Positions 1-12,264 of a stretch of 64,000 bases of DNA are shown piece after piece. The position numbers and the translations under genes were made by a program. The stretch comes from Amblyornis subalaris (Eukaryota > Chordata > Aves > Passeriformes > Ptilonorhynchidae). The notes below the pieces were generated by a model, which saw only the letters and a list, made by a program, of their open reading frames with translations, was not told where the DNA came from and did no database searches. The DNA lies in assembly GCA_018881555.1 (NCBI GenBank), contig JACAXG010000034.1:1994615-2058614 (forward strand), written 5' to 3'. The number at the start of each line of letters is the position of its first letter. Position 1 is the stretch's first letter.

Positions 1-448
1 GGGAGAAAAATGATAAACTACATTCTTATTCAGCAGATGTGTCTTTGCTTATCAAGTTTATCTGCATTTACAATACACTATAAGAACGAAATACATCAGT
101 TAGTCAATGTCTAAATATACTTTTCCAACATGAAGAATATGTTGCCTATCCTGATAAGAGCTTAAATGCTTTTCATTTAACCTTCGCTTTCTCTCCTTCA
201 GTTTTAATGACAAATTGCTATCTACGTGAAATGTTTTCCAGCTAAACTCCTTAGCACGGCATTGCTAGGGAACACCACAGCACGAATCTCCCTGCTCCTC
301 ACTGGAGTGCTCTCCTCAGGCACTTGGTGTTCTTCAGTGTGACTAGAAAAGGCAACCAGCTCAAGTCCTTTTGCGCTCAATAACTGTTTAGAATATTCAA
401 GGATAAAATCCAAGGATGAGTTCCAGAGCAGTAAATGAGCAGTGGGTA

Positions 449-464
449 TTTTTTTTTTTTTTTT
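449..464. repeat. T16 homopolymer
   Basis: An uninterrupted run of sixteen T. No retroposed element could be recognised next to it, so it is listed only as a simple repeat. Confidence 0.9.
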
Positions 465-2349
465 AGTTAATAGAAGGGGAAGATTTCATTTTGAGAGTTC
501 CCCACAGAGAGCAGGCATTTATCTACTAGGAACAATGCAGACACCTATGGCACCTAGTATTCAGCATCCTCATCCTCAGTTTAGTTTCAGCCTCTCTCTA
601 CCTTTTCCTTTTGCTTCAAAGTTTCATGAATTGAAATAAAAATACATATAGAGAGTCAAATAGATCAGCTCTTCCTGCTGCAAATTAGCATGCTTTGCAC
701 TGTTCAACATCTCAACATCTCTTCCTCCCATACAAAGCTGACAGGTCTTTGTTTTGCACACCCAGTTCATGTTGGTCATGGGACACACCAACAAATAAGC
801 AAAGAAATCTTTCTCTGTTTACACCTCTTACCAGTCTCTGAATCTGAACTGTCTCNGTCACCTCTTTTACTATCTGTCTGATAACTTGTCTATCTCATTT
901 GTAATGTACCAGAAGTTTTAATGCAGTGGCATGTGAGGCTCTGGGAGCCTTTCAAACCATTATTTTCTTGGCTCATGTCAATGCAACCTATAAAAAAACA
1001 GCTCTAGTTTTAGCAATCCAANCTAGTAGTTAAGTAGAATATTTTTCAGCAGAAGATAAGAACTAGAGATCAGAATATGCTGATTCACTTATTAATGTGA
1101 AAAGGTATATGACTTGTATGCATGACAGCAATCCTATACTTGAGGGTGCATTACCAACTTAATAGTCCATTCCTTTATTCATGTCTATAATTCCATGAAC
1201 TGTTGCAACAAAAGTATGTCTTCCTCCTCCTACAATGTGTCATCAATACATTACCCAGTCAGTAAATTTTACAGAATGGAGATAAAAATAAGCCAGCAAG
1301 CCACTAGTTTGTTTTATAGCCTTTCAAAATTTTGATTTTTGACAGAAAAATAACATTTATACAGTTAAACCTATTAGCGCATTCACGTAATATGTTTAGA
1401 AAGCAGATTTTGGTACACTGGCAAAACNTTCATCACTTGTACATTTCATGCTGTTACTAAATTCTTCAGGTTAGGGATACATAAGAAGAAATGTGATCCT
1501 CGTGGTCTCTGTCCTGAATTGGGCAGCTGAGCCTGGAGAATGGTGGCTGTGTCACCTGCCACTGGAGCGTGCCCCAGGGCACTGATATAAACCTGCAATA
1601 NCTCACACTGAATCTTACCACAAGCTCTGCCCAGGCAAATCCCACACACACTTTAACACAGCTCTGCAAGGAGTGATANCTCTTCTTTCTATTTCCATGT
1701 TCTCTCTCTCCTCATGTGCAGTCTCCTGCACACTTTNATAGAGGACTGGGCCTAAAAATGGAACTCTGACTAAATAAAATATACTGAATTACTTCAACCA
1801 CTTATCAATCAAGAAATGATGGCTTACTGCTATGAATATTAACAAGTCAAAACAGCTGGAGCATTAATGAAGATAGTGCAGACACACTTTTTCAAAAAAA
1901 TAATTTTGCAGTATGAAAGATAAACAAAACCATTGGGTAACTACTGAAGCTTAAGTAAAATAAAAAAAACTTATTGTATCTACTTTTCTCAGTGTGGAGT
2001 GACCTATNTTTTCAATTAATCTTAGAAATCAGAATAGAATAAAAACCACAAAAAATTCCCTTAGTAAGTGTATTCTGGAAAAAAACTCCCCACACTTCTA
2101 ATTAGAATAGCATATTATTTATGTATCTAGATTTTAATTGCACTCACTTGATATAATCATTAAAATTATTTTCATTACAATCAAGCTTTTTACTCTTTAC
2201 TAACTCCATTAGACTCTACTATTCATGGAGTGGGGAAAAAAAAAAGGTTCTGAACAAAATTATGACACCAGACATTCCTTGAATTTGAATTGAACCCTAT
2301 TCCTTTCGATAGAAATACTCATTGTTTAATGGCTATTACACAGTTCTAA

Positions 2350-2760
2350 AAGCTTGCACAGGTGGACGGGGCCATCCCCTGCCCATTTCTTCTCTGTGTA
2401 GCTCCAAAGTACCCCTCATTAGGATGCTCTGTCCCAGCCTCCTGCTGCTTCCTGGCAGGACTCTCCATGACTCCACAGCTGCTCCCAGCATGGGCTGAGC
2501 CCATTTCTGCCTCCAGCAGAAGTGGGAATGTCAGTGGGGCCCCCACCCAGCCCTGGCTCTGAGCTGGGGCAGGAACAGGGGCACATAGAGGGATTTACAC
2601 ACCTCCTGGACCTGCCCTCTCGCCTCATGTGGAGAGACGCGACAGCTCCTGCTGCACCCATCAGCTCTGGGGGCATTTCTGCTCTCACGGGTCAATCTGT
2701 TTGTCAGCAGCACCCCTGTGCCCCCCATCCCCATCTGAGCTTCCACAGGAAAAAATCANT
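2350..2760. other. GC-rich patch of unknown origin
   Basis: Over about 400 bp the composition changes abruptly from AT-rich to clearly GC-rich, with runs such as ggggcccccaccc near 2537 and several C-runs near 2715-2735. Open frames exist on both strands, as expected when stop codons become rare in GC-rich DNA, and none matches a protein family I know. Possible explanations are an old inserted element such as an LTR fragment or processed pseudogene, a weak CpG-poor promoter, or a local gene-conversion effect. No poly-A tail or target-site duplication was found. Confidence 0.4.
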
Positions 2761-4614
2761 CCACAAAGTTCACCATGAGACCCGTAGGAACACACTATGG
2801 GGATGGTTCCATTTCCTTTGGAGTCAATATCTCTCCAGGGGCTTCAGACATACATGGGTTACACCATGTCCTTTACAAGAGAGGTGGAAATATGTTTTTA
2901 CTGAGGGTGATATATTAAAATTCTTATTCTATTACCTTCCAACATCCTATGAGTTTAGGTATATTTTTCAGAAATGGTCCCTTGGCCGTTGCCATGGCTG
3001 TGACTACTGAAACAATTCAAGTGGGGCCTGATAGACCTCAGGATCAGACCTCAGCCAGGCAAAGTAGCTAAAAAAAACCCCAAACCCAAGCATGACACAT
3101 CCCCACAACACTTCAATTTTTAGAAATAAGCAAATGCCAAACTCTTTAGTGTAGTAAGTGCCTTGTAAGAGTGCAGTATTTAATAACTACCTTTTTGGAC
3201 TCAGTTTGTTAAGCTTCCTGCATTTTTGAAACATCCAACAATCCTTTGAAAATGTATAAAAGATTTCTGAATCACTTTTCTTTTGGAAGATAGAACACAA
3301 ACCCTTAATTAATTTCATTAACTTTTGTATTAGCTTAGTTATACTTCACTGGAACAAGTCTTTATTCTCCATTTCTGAAGAAATTAAAAAATAAATAAAG
3401 GAGGGAAAAATAATATAAAGTAAACTCACCAAAAGCAATTACAAATAACCTTTGGACCACAAGTCTTTACTGCAATAATTAAAACCATCAAGTATTTTTT
3501 TTCTCAAGATTTCAGTTATTTCCAGCATTTTGGGTGCTGAATTATAAGTAACACATTTGCAATTTGTGCTGTTTCGTCATGCTAACCCGTCTGGCCCACT
3601 GAAGAAGGTTCACTTTAACTACTCATAGGGATAATTTCCTGCTAAGAAGTTGAATTAGTATAAAAATATTTTAGTGTGCATAATTTCAACATCTGGTACT
3701 GTAACTAGCACTCTCTTCCTGAGGAAGTGATATTCATTCCTCTTTCTTCCCCTTACAATGAAACATGCTATTTTTACATGTTTATTTCTGTTCACTTACA
3801 AAGCAAAATACAAAAGAGCAATTTTGGTAATGTCTTTTCCCTTTCTCATAAACAGTTTGATTTGATTTTATTTAAAGAACATCCGAAATTGCCACACACA
3901 GAATATGTACTGTAAGAATTTTAACACAAATGAAATAATAAATTGAAAGTTTTAATTTTTTTTTTAANATAATGGAGCTATGAGATTTTTCTGAAAGTTA
4001 GGGAAATTCAGATGAAGATTGAGATTTTTAACCTCTGACTCTTCCCAAAATACCAGGAAAGCATTCCCCAGCAACAATGAGGTTTCGGCATTGTAATATT
4101 CTTTCTCTAGGAATAGGAGACAAACTATTACACACAGACATGCCACAATTTTCATGTGTTCTTAATAACCAAGGATCATTCTGATCTGTGCTCTCCCTGA
4201 TGGTCTTTCACTTTTCACCAAATCACAGGTGTGCTGCTGCTGGGAGATCTTTGTCATCAGAAAATCTGACCCTTGACATTTTTCCGTTTCCAAGAGCTTT
4301 GCTTCTGGTTGGATAGCTGTGAGAGATGCATGGGAAGCATGCTCACATTTTGTTCCCTTTTTTTTAGTTGGTTTGTTTAGAACATAGTCCATGCCCNTAA
4401 GGACAGTCGTAAAACTCGTGAGTTAATTCTCATCAATGGCAGTTCAGGTTACCAAATTCTTCTTAGCCAGATTTTATTCTGCCTAATTAAAATATAGAAA
4501 GGTGCTTTTTTTTTCCTCCCCTCGTATACACCTAGGCTACTCCTCAGTGTCTTAGAACACAGCCTGGCCTAGTCGTATGTGCTCTGTGTCAAACACTTAG
4601 GCAATTAGAGCTAT

Positions 4615-4628
4615 TGCACTGCAGTGCA
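4615..4628. repeat. 14-bp perfect palindrome
   Basis: The sequence tgcactgcagtgca is identical to its own reverse complement. Palindromes of this length are expected occasionally by chance in 64 kb, and no function is claimed. Confidence 0.85.
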
Positions 4629-7114
4629 CAAGGTCAAGGCAACTTCTGGTTAGGAGAAGTTCAAAGTGGTACAACACATGAATGGGAAGTTCCTGTCATA
4701 TTTCATCACAAACTGTGCCTCTCCTATTCTCTTGATTTTTATATCAGGGAGCTTCAGTCACAATGTCTCCTGCCTGTAAGACACAGCAGTTTTCACGGAC
4801 TGAATCCTCACTGGCCTGGACACACACCATTGGAGTGGACACCCAGCAACTCTGTTTTGTCAGGAGGTCAAATAACTTTTTCATATTACTTATCCAGCAA
4901 GATTGAAAGGATTTATAGTCCATCCTTTTTGAAACACAAGTTAATGGGAAGAAATAGAAGGTGGCATTTTCCTCAACTATCAAAACCTGTAGGAAACCCT
5001 TCTCAGAAAACACATATAAGCAGTTTTTAATAAATTTTAGAGAAAGGATATTTTTAAGGAAGGATTTGAGTCAGAGTTACCTTTGATGACAGTATCTCGA
5101 AATCCAGCAGACTTGCTCTTCAGCACAAACCTGCTGAATGCAGCAGTGTTGACTTAAGCAAACCACCAAACCCCTTAATTGGGGGGATGTCCTTCACACC
5201 TAATGGAGAAGGTTTTAAAGATGATTCACAGCAGAAGCACACTGACATCGTCCCTCCCAAGAGAGTTTTATCTCTGAAATCACCCATTGTCTGTGCTGAT
5301 TAGTGCATGCCTAGGATCTTTGGCAACCCCTTGCATCTCTGGATAGCTGTAAATCAGAAAAACACACTAACTGTAAACATTACCTAAATTCCAGGATACA
5401 GTGCAGCATAATAGGTCCAAGAACACATTTTATCGAATTTATCACAATGCTAAAATTTTCAAATGAAACAAAATAATCTGTTCCTGTGTATTTGTAATAA
5501 ATATCTGTGATATTTATGAACCCAGTATCAATGTTTTCCTACTGCAAATGGAATAAAGTGCTTTTTTAGTTTAATTTCTGCATCTACATCTTCCAGGGAA
5601 AGATTTGCTCAATAGTTCTCCCACTGAAAATATCCAAGAGACAATGATATTTTAAGATATTATTCATTGTGTATAAATTTTAATTCCTCTGAAATATACT
5701 GCCTTAATAAGGGGAAATTATTGCATGGTACAGATAGAAGAGAAAGTGAAATAATTGGGGTTTTGTGTTTGACTATCTATGCTCCTTTGTATTCATTCAG
5801 TTTGACTGTTGGCGGAGTTAAAATTTCATTATAGAGTGAGTTATTAGTTCTAATAAGATATTACTGAAACATTATTTCTGGTTTGAAATCATGTTTAAAT
5901 GATGTACCTTATGAGCTTAACTTTTAAGGGATAAATCATCCGGGAAAAATGTTAAAAAAGTCCTTGTACTCGGAGGTTAAAACCTGTTCTTGGCACAGCC
6001 TGAGCAAGGGCTTGTCTGTAGATTGCTCAGCATGGGAGGCAGACTGGCCCAGGGGGTGTCTGAGTGGCAGCTGCTTCTTGCAAAGGGGGACAAATCTGCC
6101 AGGTGCACTTTCTGGCACTGGTCAGCAAACCCTGCACCTCCTGGGAGCCAGTGCCGGGCACTAGATGGGGAAAAGTGAGCGTGCTTTCATCTGTTTCACA
6201 CACAAAAATTAAAAGATACTTAGCGTGCAAATATTAATACGAGTGAGTACACTCTCATTTCCTTTTAGTTCATTGTGTGTGTCCAGTACTATCTGCACTC
6301 TAGTCCGTATAATTTAGAGGGTCTGACATCTATTGCTCCAATCTCATTTATCACCAGCCCATCTTCATTTTAGAAGCACAGATACTCAGTGTACAATTTT
6401 TACTGTAAAATTGAATTTGTTTCTTGTGACAGAGGAGGCTTGTTGAATTTATGATTTAACACTGAACATCTTTCACCTTGGAAGCAGCTCTCCTGCTGTA
6501 AAAACGAGGCATCTCTCTCATGAGGACAGTATAACATCATGATACAGATGCCCATCCTGTTAGACAAGGTCGTGCCAGGAGAAACTAAACTTAATTTTCT
6601 GAGGCTTTACAACACTTAGCCCTATATTTCACTTTACAAGGATAAATACTGGGAAATACTTTATCCCAGTGTAACAACTGTCCTTTTGATCAGGGGAACA
6701 GAAAAGAATGTTTGATGTTCAGTTCAAAATGGCTGAGTGAAAGAAAATACAAAAGGCATGCTGAAGACACATTACTTTTCTATCTGATGGTTGCTGCCTT
6801 TGTCTTTACATCACAGAAAATAACCAAATTATCTCACTTGTATTTTAGAACCAGACTCTTCATTATGGGTGGGTATTTTATTCCAGACTGTACTTTTTGA
6901 CTTTCTCAAATCCTTTGTTACTGGGTTCACTGCTTTGCTCTCACCTTAGCCTAACCACTGCAATTACTGTCAAGCTCTCAAATATAACTACCACTAAATT
7001 GGTCTTAATTAATTCATGTTACACAGAGGCAGGGACATCTTGCTGTTTCCATCTTGTCTTCAAACTTTCACAGCCTACTTAAAGTTGGCAAATCATGTCG
7101 TTCTTCTTTCCTAG

Positions 7115-7134
7115 CACTTCACANCACTTCACAC
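7115..7134 (+). repeat. 10-bp tandem duplication
   Basis: The unit cacttcaca plus one base occurs twice in a row. The last base of the first copy is N (7124) and that of the second is c. This is a small replication-slippage type duplication. Confidence 0.8.
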
Positions 7135-7221
7135 ACTTCTGAGATAACAAAGTTCTGCACTAACTCAACCCCTTTGTCACGTGGGGGACATCATTTTCAC
7201 TCATCCAGCTACAGAAGCACC

Positions 7222-7251
7222 GAGGTCGCAAGAGGACCCAAGAGGTCGCAA
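7222..7251 (+). repeat. 20-bp-period direct repeat
   Basis: The ten bases gaggtcgcaa occur at 7222-7231 and again at 7242-7251. The related string gaggaccca lies between them, suggesting an imperfect tandem duplication. It contains two CpG sites in a CpG-poor region. Confidence 0.7.
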
Positions 7252-7750
7252 CTCCTCATTTTCCAAGAAAAACCAAAACATCATAACTTGCCTTCCTTCT
7301 CTATTTTACCTCATCACTGTTTGAGGAGAGTCCCCGCCAGCCACAGCTCAGCTCCTCCATGCAAGAAAGCAGAAACCACCATCCTTATCTGTTGCACCTT
7401 TTGTAACTCCTATTCCTTCCCTAGAGAAACGCTGCTGCTGCAGACAGCTGGGAAAGGCACTTGGTAATTTTCCAGCCAAAGTAAACACCTACAGGCTGTA
7501 ATTACAGCCTGTCAAAAACCCTCTCAGCCTTGAGGAACAGAGATGCTGCAGACTAAAGCTCCTCAGGTCTGTCTGGATCCTTTTACAACCACAAAAAGGG
7601 AACCAGTTCACAGATGGGGAAATATTTTCCCAATTATAATTTAAACTAGAGTCTGTGTGTTCCATGAGCATTTGAATGCACGTTTCTGGGAGAGCAGCTG
7701 GATTCTGCTGTACTTGAAAGATCTTGTAGAAGAATTAGTTAAATAATATT

Positions 7751-7837
7751 TTAAAAGAAAAAACAAAACAAAACCAAACCAAAACAGCCCACAAAGAAAA
7801 AAAAAATCAGAAAAACCCCACCACCTACCAAAAAACC
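7751..7837. repeat. A-rich low-complexity tract
   Basis: The tract is almost purely A and C on the plus strand, with repeated aaaac and aaaacc motifs and a ten-A run in the middle. It could be an expanded and decayed poly-A tail, but no retroposed body could be recognised upstream. Confidence 0.85.
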
Positions 7838-10015
7838 ACGTTCACATCCTCTCTTAATACTAAATTACAGCTCTTTAGCTCTTTCGCATTGCTCTAGACC
7901 ATCATTCATAGGACTTTCCTGGCCCACAGCAACAATATTGAGCAAAAAAGGTGTGGTGCTTGATGTCCAGGTTTATTCTCACTTTTAAATTCATTAACTT
8001 CTGTGGTTGCAAGGAAGATTAGAGCATCATGTACCAAATGTTCCACAGCATAAATTTACATCAAATCATCCAAGAACTTGCAAAGGCTTAGCCCAAAGTG
8101 TGAGGCCTTTTTTAACGAGGAACTAAACAGCCTGATGTGCTCTTGATGTGTTTATTCTTCAGCTATAAGAANATGCATCCTTGAAAGGACTTTGGTTGTT
8201 TATGCAACTGGATCATAAGGTTACAAGCNAAGGGTATATAAACCTGCATTTATCCGGAAGAAATAAAAGATTATTGTATTAAGGGCTCAACTCTTCTCAG
8301 ATGATTTGTTTTTTTCCCCTTCCTCAAGCGGTTCAAACTCTATATGACCTAACTTCTCATTTTGATTTCTTTTCTACTACTGTATATTTCTACCTTAGTA
8401 AGGATAAATCACCAGAAGAAGCGGTTTTGAAAATGGCTTGGACAAGTTTTAACCAACAAATCCAGTGTAATCAGCAGGCTCGGATTCCCAGAGTTGAAGG
8501 TTTATTTTAGAACAGCATGCCATGTTTAATCAGTTTTACTAATGCTGCACAGTACTATCTGCTTTGACAAGAATATGTTGATCATATTACAGAATGATTA
8601 CTGCTAATGGAGATCTTTTAGACAAGATTAGATTTTGCTTCTGTCCAGATGCCTCAAAGAACATTATTAGTTTTTGGTGTCATATTTTCGTAACATTAAT
8701 ATGATCAGCTTATGGGCTTGCTCATATGCTATAACCACAGCAATTTATCTGACAGTTAAGCTGTCAGGACCATGCAGCATCCAACCCAGTGAGCACTGCT
8801 GCAATCTGGATCGAATTAGGCACTGCCCACACAATCTTACCATAGCTGTGAGGTGACCAATGAATATTCTGGTGAGCCCCCAACCTTTGAGGTTCAGAAA
8901 TTTGCACTGTGCAGCTCAATAGCTGTTTCCGAGAAAGCTGATTACTTCATTATAATATCCCTAATAGTGAATCTGCACACTTTTAAAGGAATGCAGGTTG
9001 GTTTTTTNCCCACATAAATCAGCAAAATGGGATTCAGAGCTGTGCTGCTTTCACAGCTAATTAATGTGGCACTGTAGCCTATTAGTATAACAGCAGTTGT
9101 GATAGCAGGTTTTCTATATCCATACAGAAAGGATAAGTTACTCTGAATCTAAAGCACTTTTCTGTCCTTCTTTCAAAGTTANTGAAGATCTACAAGTGTC
9201 TTTCATGACCTGTATTTACTACTTAGACAAAAAAATTATTATAAAAGCTGAGAAGTATAAAGATTAGTTTTAATACATTTTGAGTAGAGAGCCTTACAAT
9301 ATCAACCAAGCAATACTATTGCCCTTAAGTTCAACACATACTGATACACACTCTGATGGAATGCTTCATCCCTTTGGATAATATGCCTTTAAAAACAATG
9401 TCCTTTAGGGTCCAATGGACCATGAAATAGTCTCTACAAAAGTACCAGTGGTGCCAATGCTGAGACAAACATTCATTTTGGCTGTCAGCTCTAAGGACTG
9501 TGGAAGAAATGAAGCACATTTATTATATACTGATGTATTCTGACTAGATAATCCTTTTCAGTTGTAGGCACTATAAAGACAAGTGCAGATTACTGTGGGG
9601 GAACATTTNAAAAAAAAATTCGGATGGGCTGAAACCGTTGTGCTTCCAATTTCACAGTTGGATAATTTCCCTCATAAACTTGTATTTAAAAGAAAAGTTT
9701 TACTGGCAATGAAGTACGCTAAATAAACAATGTATAATTTGAAAATGAGCAAGTAGGAGATACTTACACAGAAACTGTATCTACTAATGCTACATTTATT
9801 AATTAATGTTGGAGTTTGCTTTTCTATGCTGCTGGCATTTTCAGTTTTTTTTCTTAGACAACCATTGTCATTGCAATTCTGTAAAATTTTAGTCCTCTGT
9901 CACCACTTTATGACATTTTGATAGCAGCTTATTTCTGTACGGACTAATCCACTCATCCTGGAAACCAACAGGACCTCAGGATTCAGAACAAGATACTTAA
10001 GTCACAGTACTTTCA
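7838..10015. other. Non-coding DNA, some of it with conserved-element look
   Basis: No gene is recognised. Apart from the possible LTR scrap near 8.1-8.3 kb, the stretch at about 8680-9115 is of fairly complex, balanced composition and has no repeat resemblance. It is a candidate conserved non-coding element, which cannot be tested without alignment. An A9 run just after the N at 9608 is the only simple repeat of note. Confidence 0.6.
8100..8300 (+). mobile_element. Possible remnant of a retroviral LTR (U3/R-like)
   Basis: A TATA-like box, tatataaa, lies at 8235-8242 and the polyadenylation signal aataaa at 8262-8267, 27 bases start to start. A TATA box followed closely by AATAAA is the layout of several avian retroviral LTRs. 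It is unusual for ordinary promoters. There is no clear tg...ca boundary, primer-binding site, polypurine tract or target-site duplication, so the limits given are arbitrary. It could equally be a chance pair of motifs in AT-rich DNA. No internal viral gene is visible nearby. Confidence 0.22.
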
Positions 10016-10442
10016 GGGGTCAGTATTGGGACCAGCACTAATTAAAAAAATTGTTGGTGACATAGCCAGTGGGACTGAGTGCACCTCAGCGAGGTGGATG
10101 ACGACACCAAGCTGTGTGGTGTGGTCAACACGCTGGAGGGAAGGGAGAGAGTTGGGTTATTCAGCTTGGAGAAGAGAAGGCTCCAGGGAGACCTTAGACC
10201 ACACCCTGGTACCTAAAGGGGCCCTACACAAAAGGTGTAGAGGGTCTTTTTACAAGGGCATGTAGTGGCAGGACAAGAGGTAATGGCTTTAAACTGAAAG
10301 AGAGTAGGTTTAGATTAGATATTAGAAAGAAATTATTCCTTGTGAGGGTGTTGATACAATGGCACATGTTGCCCAGAGAAGACGGGGGTGCCCCATCCCT
10401 AAAAATGTTAAAGGACAGGTTGGATGGGGTTTTCCAGGAACA
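10016..10442 (+). mobile_element. CR1 LINE fragment, internally deleted
   Basis: The start (gggtcagtattgggaccagc) and the following segment about a block 'at the society of the gtg-gga-ctg-agt-gca' type match the late reverse-transcriptase region of avian CR1. A run then reads gacaccaagctgtgtggtg followed by ctggagggaagg. At about 10145 the match jumps straight to a later CR1 segment (ttcagcttggagaagagaag). The C-terminal part follows, with the typical acaagggcatgtagtggcag and tttagattagatattag strings. Compared with the copy at 43.2 kb, about 400 bp are missing at this junction. The element stops near 10442 without the usual 3' tail. It is 5'-truncated and inactive. The parts match the second copy in the same order and on the same strand. 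Confidence 0.9.
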
Positions 10443-11305
10443 CTGAAAAGCAATAGTCAGATGCAACCTGTGCCTGACTGAAAGAAACAGCAAAAACATT
10501 GACAACTAGAAATGGCCTTTTTTTCTAAATGTATTTTTTAAAAAAGCCTATCAAAGACCAAATCCAATGTATTGAAAATTAGCAAAGCAGCCTAAGAAAA
10601 CAAGAAACAATAGAATGTACACGGCACATGATAACAACACACCACCTNCTGTGTTGAACCCTATCTTGCTAAGCACAAAATCTCCTCCAAAATTCAGAGC
10701 TGCCGAAGTACAAACCAAGGAAGAAATCACGTCTGAAAAGCTTTATGCACATATAACTATGGGATGCTGGCACACAAGGAAATTGTTCAACTGATCCAAT
10801 CTTCACATACTACAAATATTAATGGATGTTGTTGGATACACTATTTAGGCACTTAAAACAGTTAAAGTTCTGGCATCTGAACTCCTGTACATTTTTCTAA
10901 TTTAGAAGAAACAGTTTATACGAGATTCTTTAATTCAAAGTTACAAAATGCAGATAATATGGAAATTTTTGAAATTCTGACAATACTTAGATTTATTGCC
11001 TCTCTTGCCTGCTTTTTAAAAATGTATAATGACAAAACCACAATTCCTTGAATAGCTAATTAACTACATATAACAATCACAAGTCAAAACTTTTTTTTAA
11101 AGAGTTTTGTTTAACTTTTGCAAGTTCTGTGTTTGAGAGAGAGCAGAATTGACTAGAAACACAGTCCAGACTTCTGCAGCAGCACAGTCTTGCTACATGG
11201 TGAAAAGCACATCATTTTCTCGTTTCTCTGCTAACATGCCACAGCCAAGGCAACACTCACTGCTGAAAAGCTGCCTGGATCATATGTTCCATTCTGCTGG
11301 CAGGA

Positions 11306-11345
11306 CACATTTCAGAAAANGCCATCACATTTCAGAAAATGCCAT
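11306..11345 (+). repeat. Perfect 20-bp tandem duplication
   Basis: The unit cacatttcagaaaatgccat occurs twice head to tail. The only difference is an N at 11320 in the first copy, where the second has t. It looks recent, because no substitutions have accumulated. Confidence 0.92.
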
Positions 11346-12245
11346 GTACTGCAGTATTTTACCTATGTATTATTGTTGTCTTTATGCACTCTGAGATCAC
11401 ACATAAGACTCATGAGAACTCGGAAGAACTGAATGTCATTCATCTCCATACTGAACGATGCATTCAGAAGCTGAAATTTCCCCCCCTTTCTTCAATGAAG
11501 GATTCAGTTACCAGCTGCCATCCTACTTCAAAGTTAAATTGAGGCACTGATCTTCCATTGATGCTAATATTTTTTAGATTACTAGATTTGGGGTTGGGTT
11601 TAATCAAATTTCTAGACAAGTGCTTCTTAAAGAGTTTCAGCAGGAGTGGTTCCTTTGAAACCTGACAGAGGCCTAAGAAAATGCATTTTGCCTGGAAAAA
11701 AAATTAAAAGGCAATTTTCATAACCAAAGTTTGGATGCTGGACTACAAGAATATGTCACTATAGTTCTGTAAGGAAGGATGCTTGTATGATGTGGGGCTT
11801 TGNTCTGCAAACCTAATAGATAAGGAAATCAATTCCTTTGCCATAGTATTCTCCAGTGCTCATGATATGTTTTGGCAATGTGCAAGACCTAAATATCACA
11901 AAAGATATTGATCCACATTATTTTCACCTCTGCTAAAGAATATTGTATTAGAAAAAAGCCAATATTATGACAGGCAGCTTAAAACTTTTAGTTTTTAAAC
12001 ACAAATATAAATTTTCTGACTGTATACTTTCACAGTTTCATAACACTCACTTGGCAGCAGCAGCAAGTCCACCTAACTGAGATTGTTACTATGACTGCAC
12101 TGAAGCAAAAATTAACCCTTTTATCATAAAGAAACTTTACTGCAAATTTACTTATTAAATTTATTAAAACTAACTTTGCAATTAGGGGGTGGTATCAATA
12201 AAAACAATGCGAAATTTTAGGCCGAGTTCTGGAAATTCTGTGTAG

Positions 12246-12264
12246 CACTGAGCAGTGCTCAGTG
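12246..12264. repeat. 19-bp palindrome (9-bp arms, 1-nt centre)
   Basis: Arms cactgagca and tgctcagtg are perfect reverse complements around a single central g. It could be a dimeric transcription-factor site or chance. No specific factor is assigned. Confidence 0.8.

Larger units (their letters stand above)
1..7750. other. AT-rich non-coding DNA, no gene recognised
   Basis: No reading frame here resembles a known protein. All frames are short, and the longest (about 160 codons at 2.5-3.0 kb) crosses a locally GC-rich patch and contains an N. The stretch holds a T16 run at 449-464, a GC-richer patch at about 2350-2760, a 14-bp palindrome at 4615-4628, and short direct duplications at 7115-7134 and 7222-7251. 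A second mildly GC-rich patch lies at 5965-6175. Single N bases are scattered throughout. The most likely status is intergenic or deep intronic vertebrate DNA. An isolated unrecognised exon cannot be excluded by eye. Confidence 0.7.

Noticed and set aside
2522..3010. 162-codon plus-strand frame
   Set aside because: It starts in a GC-rich patch where stops are rare, includes an N codon and has no recognisable motif. No splice or promoter context supports it.
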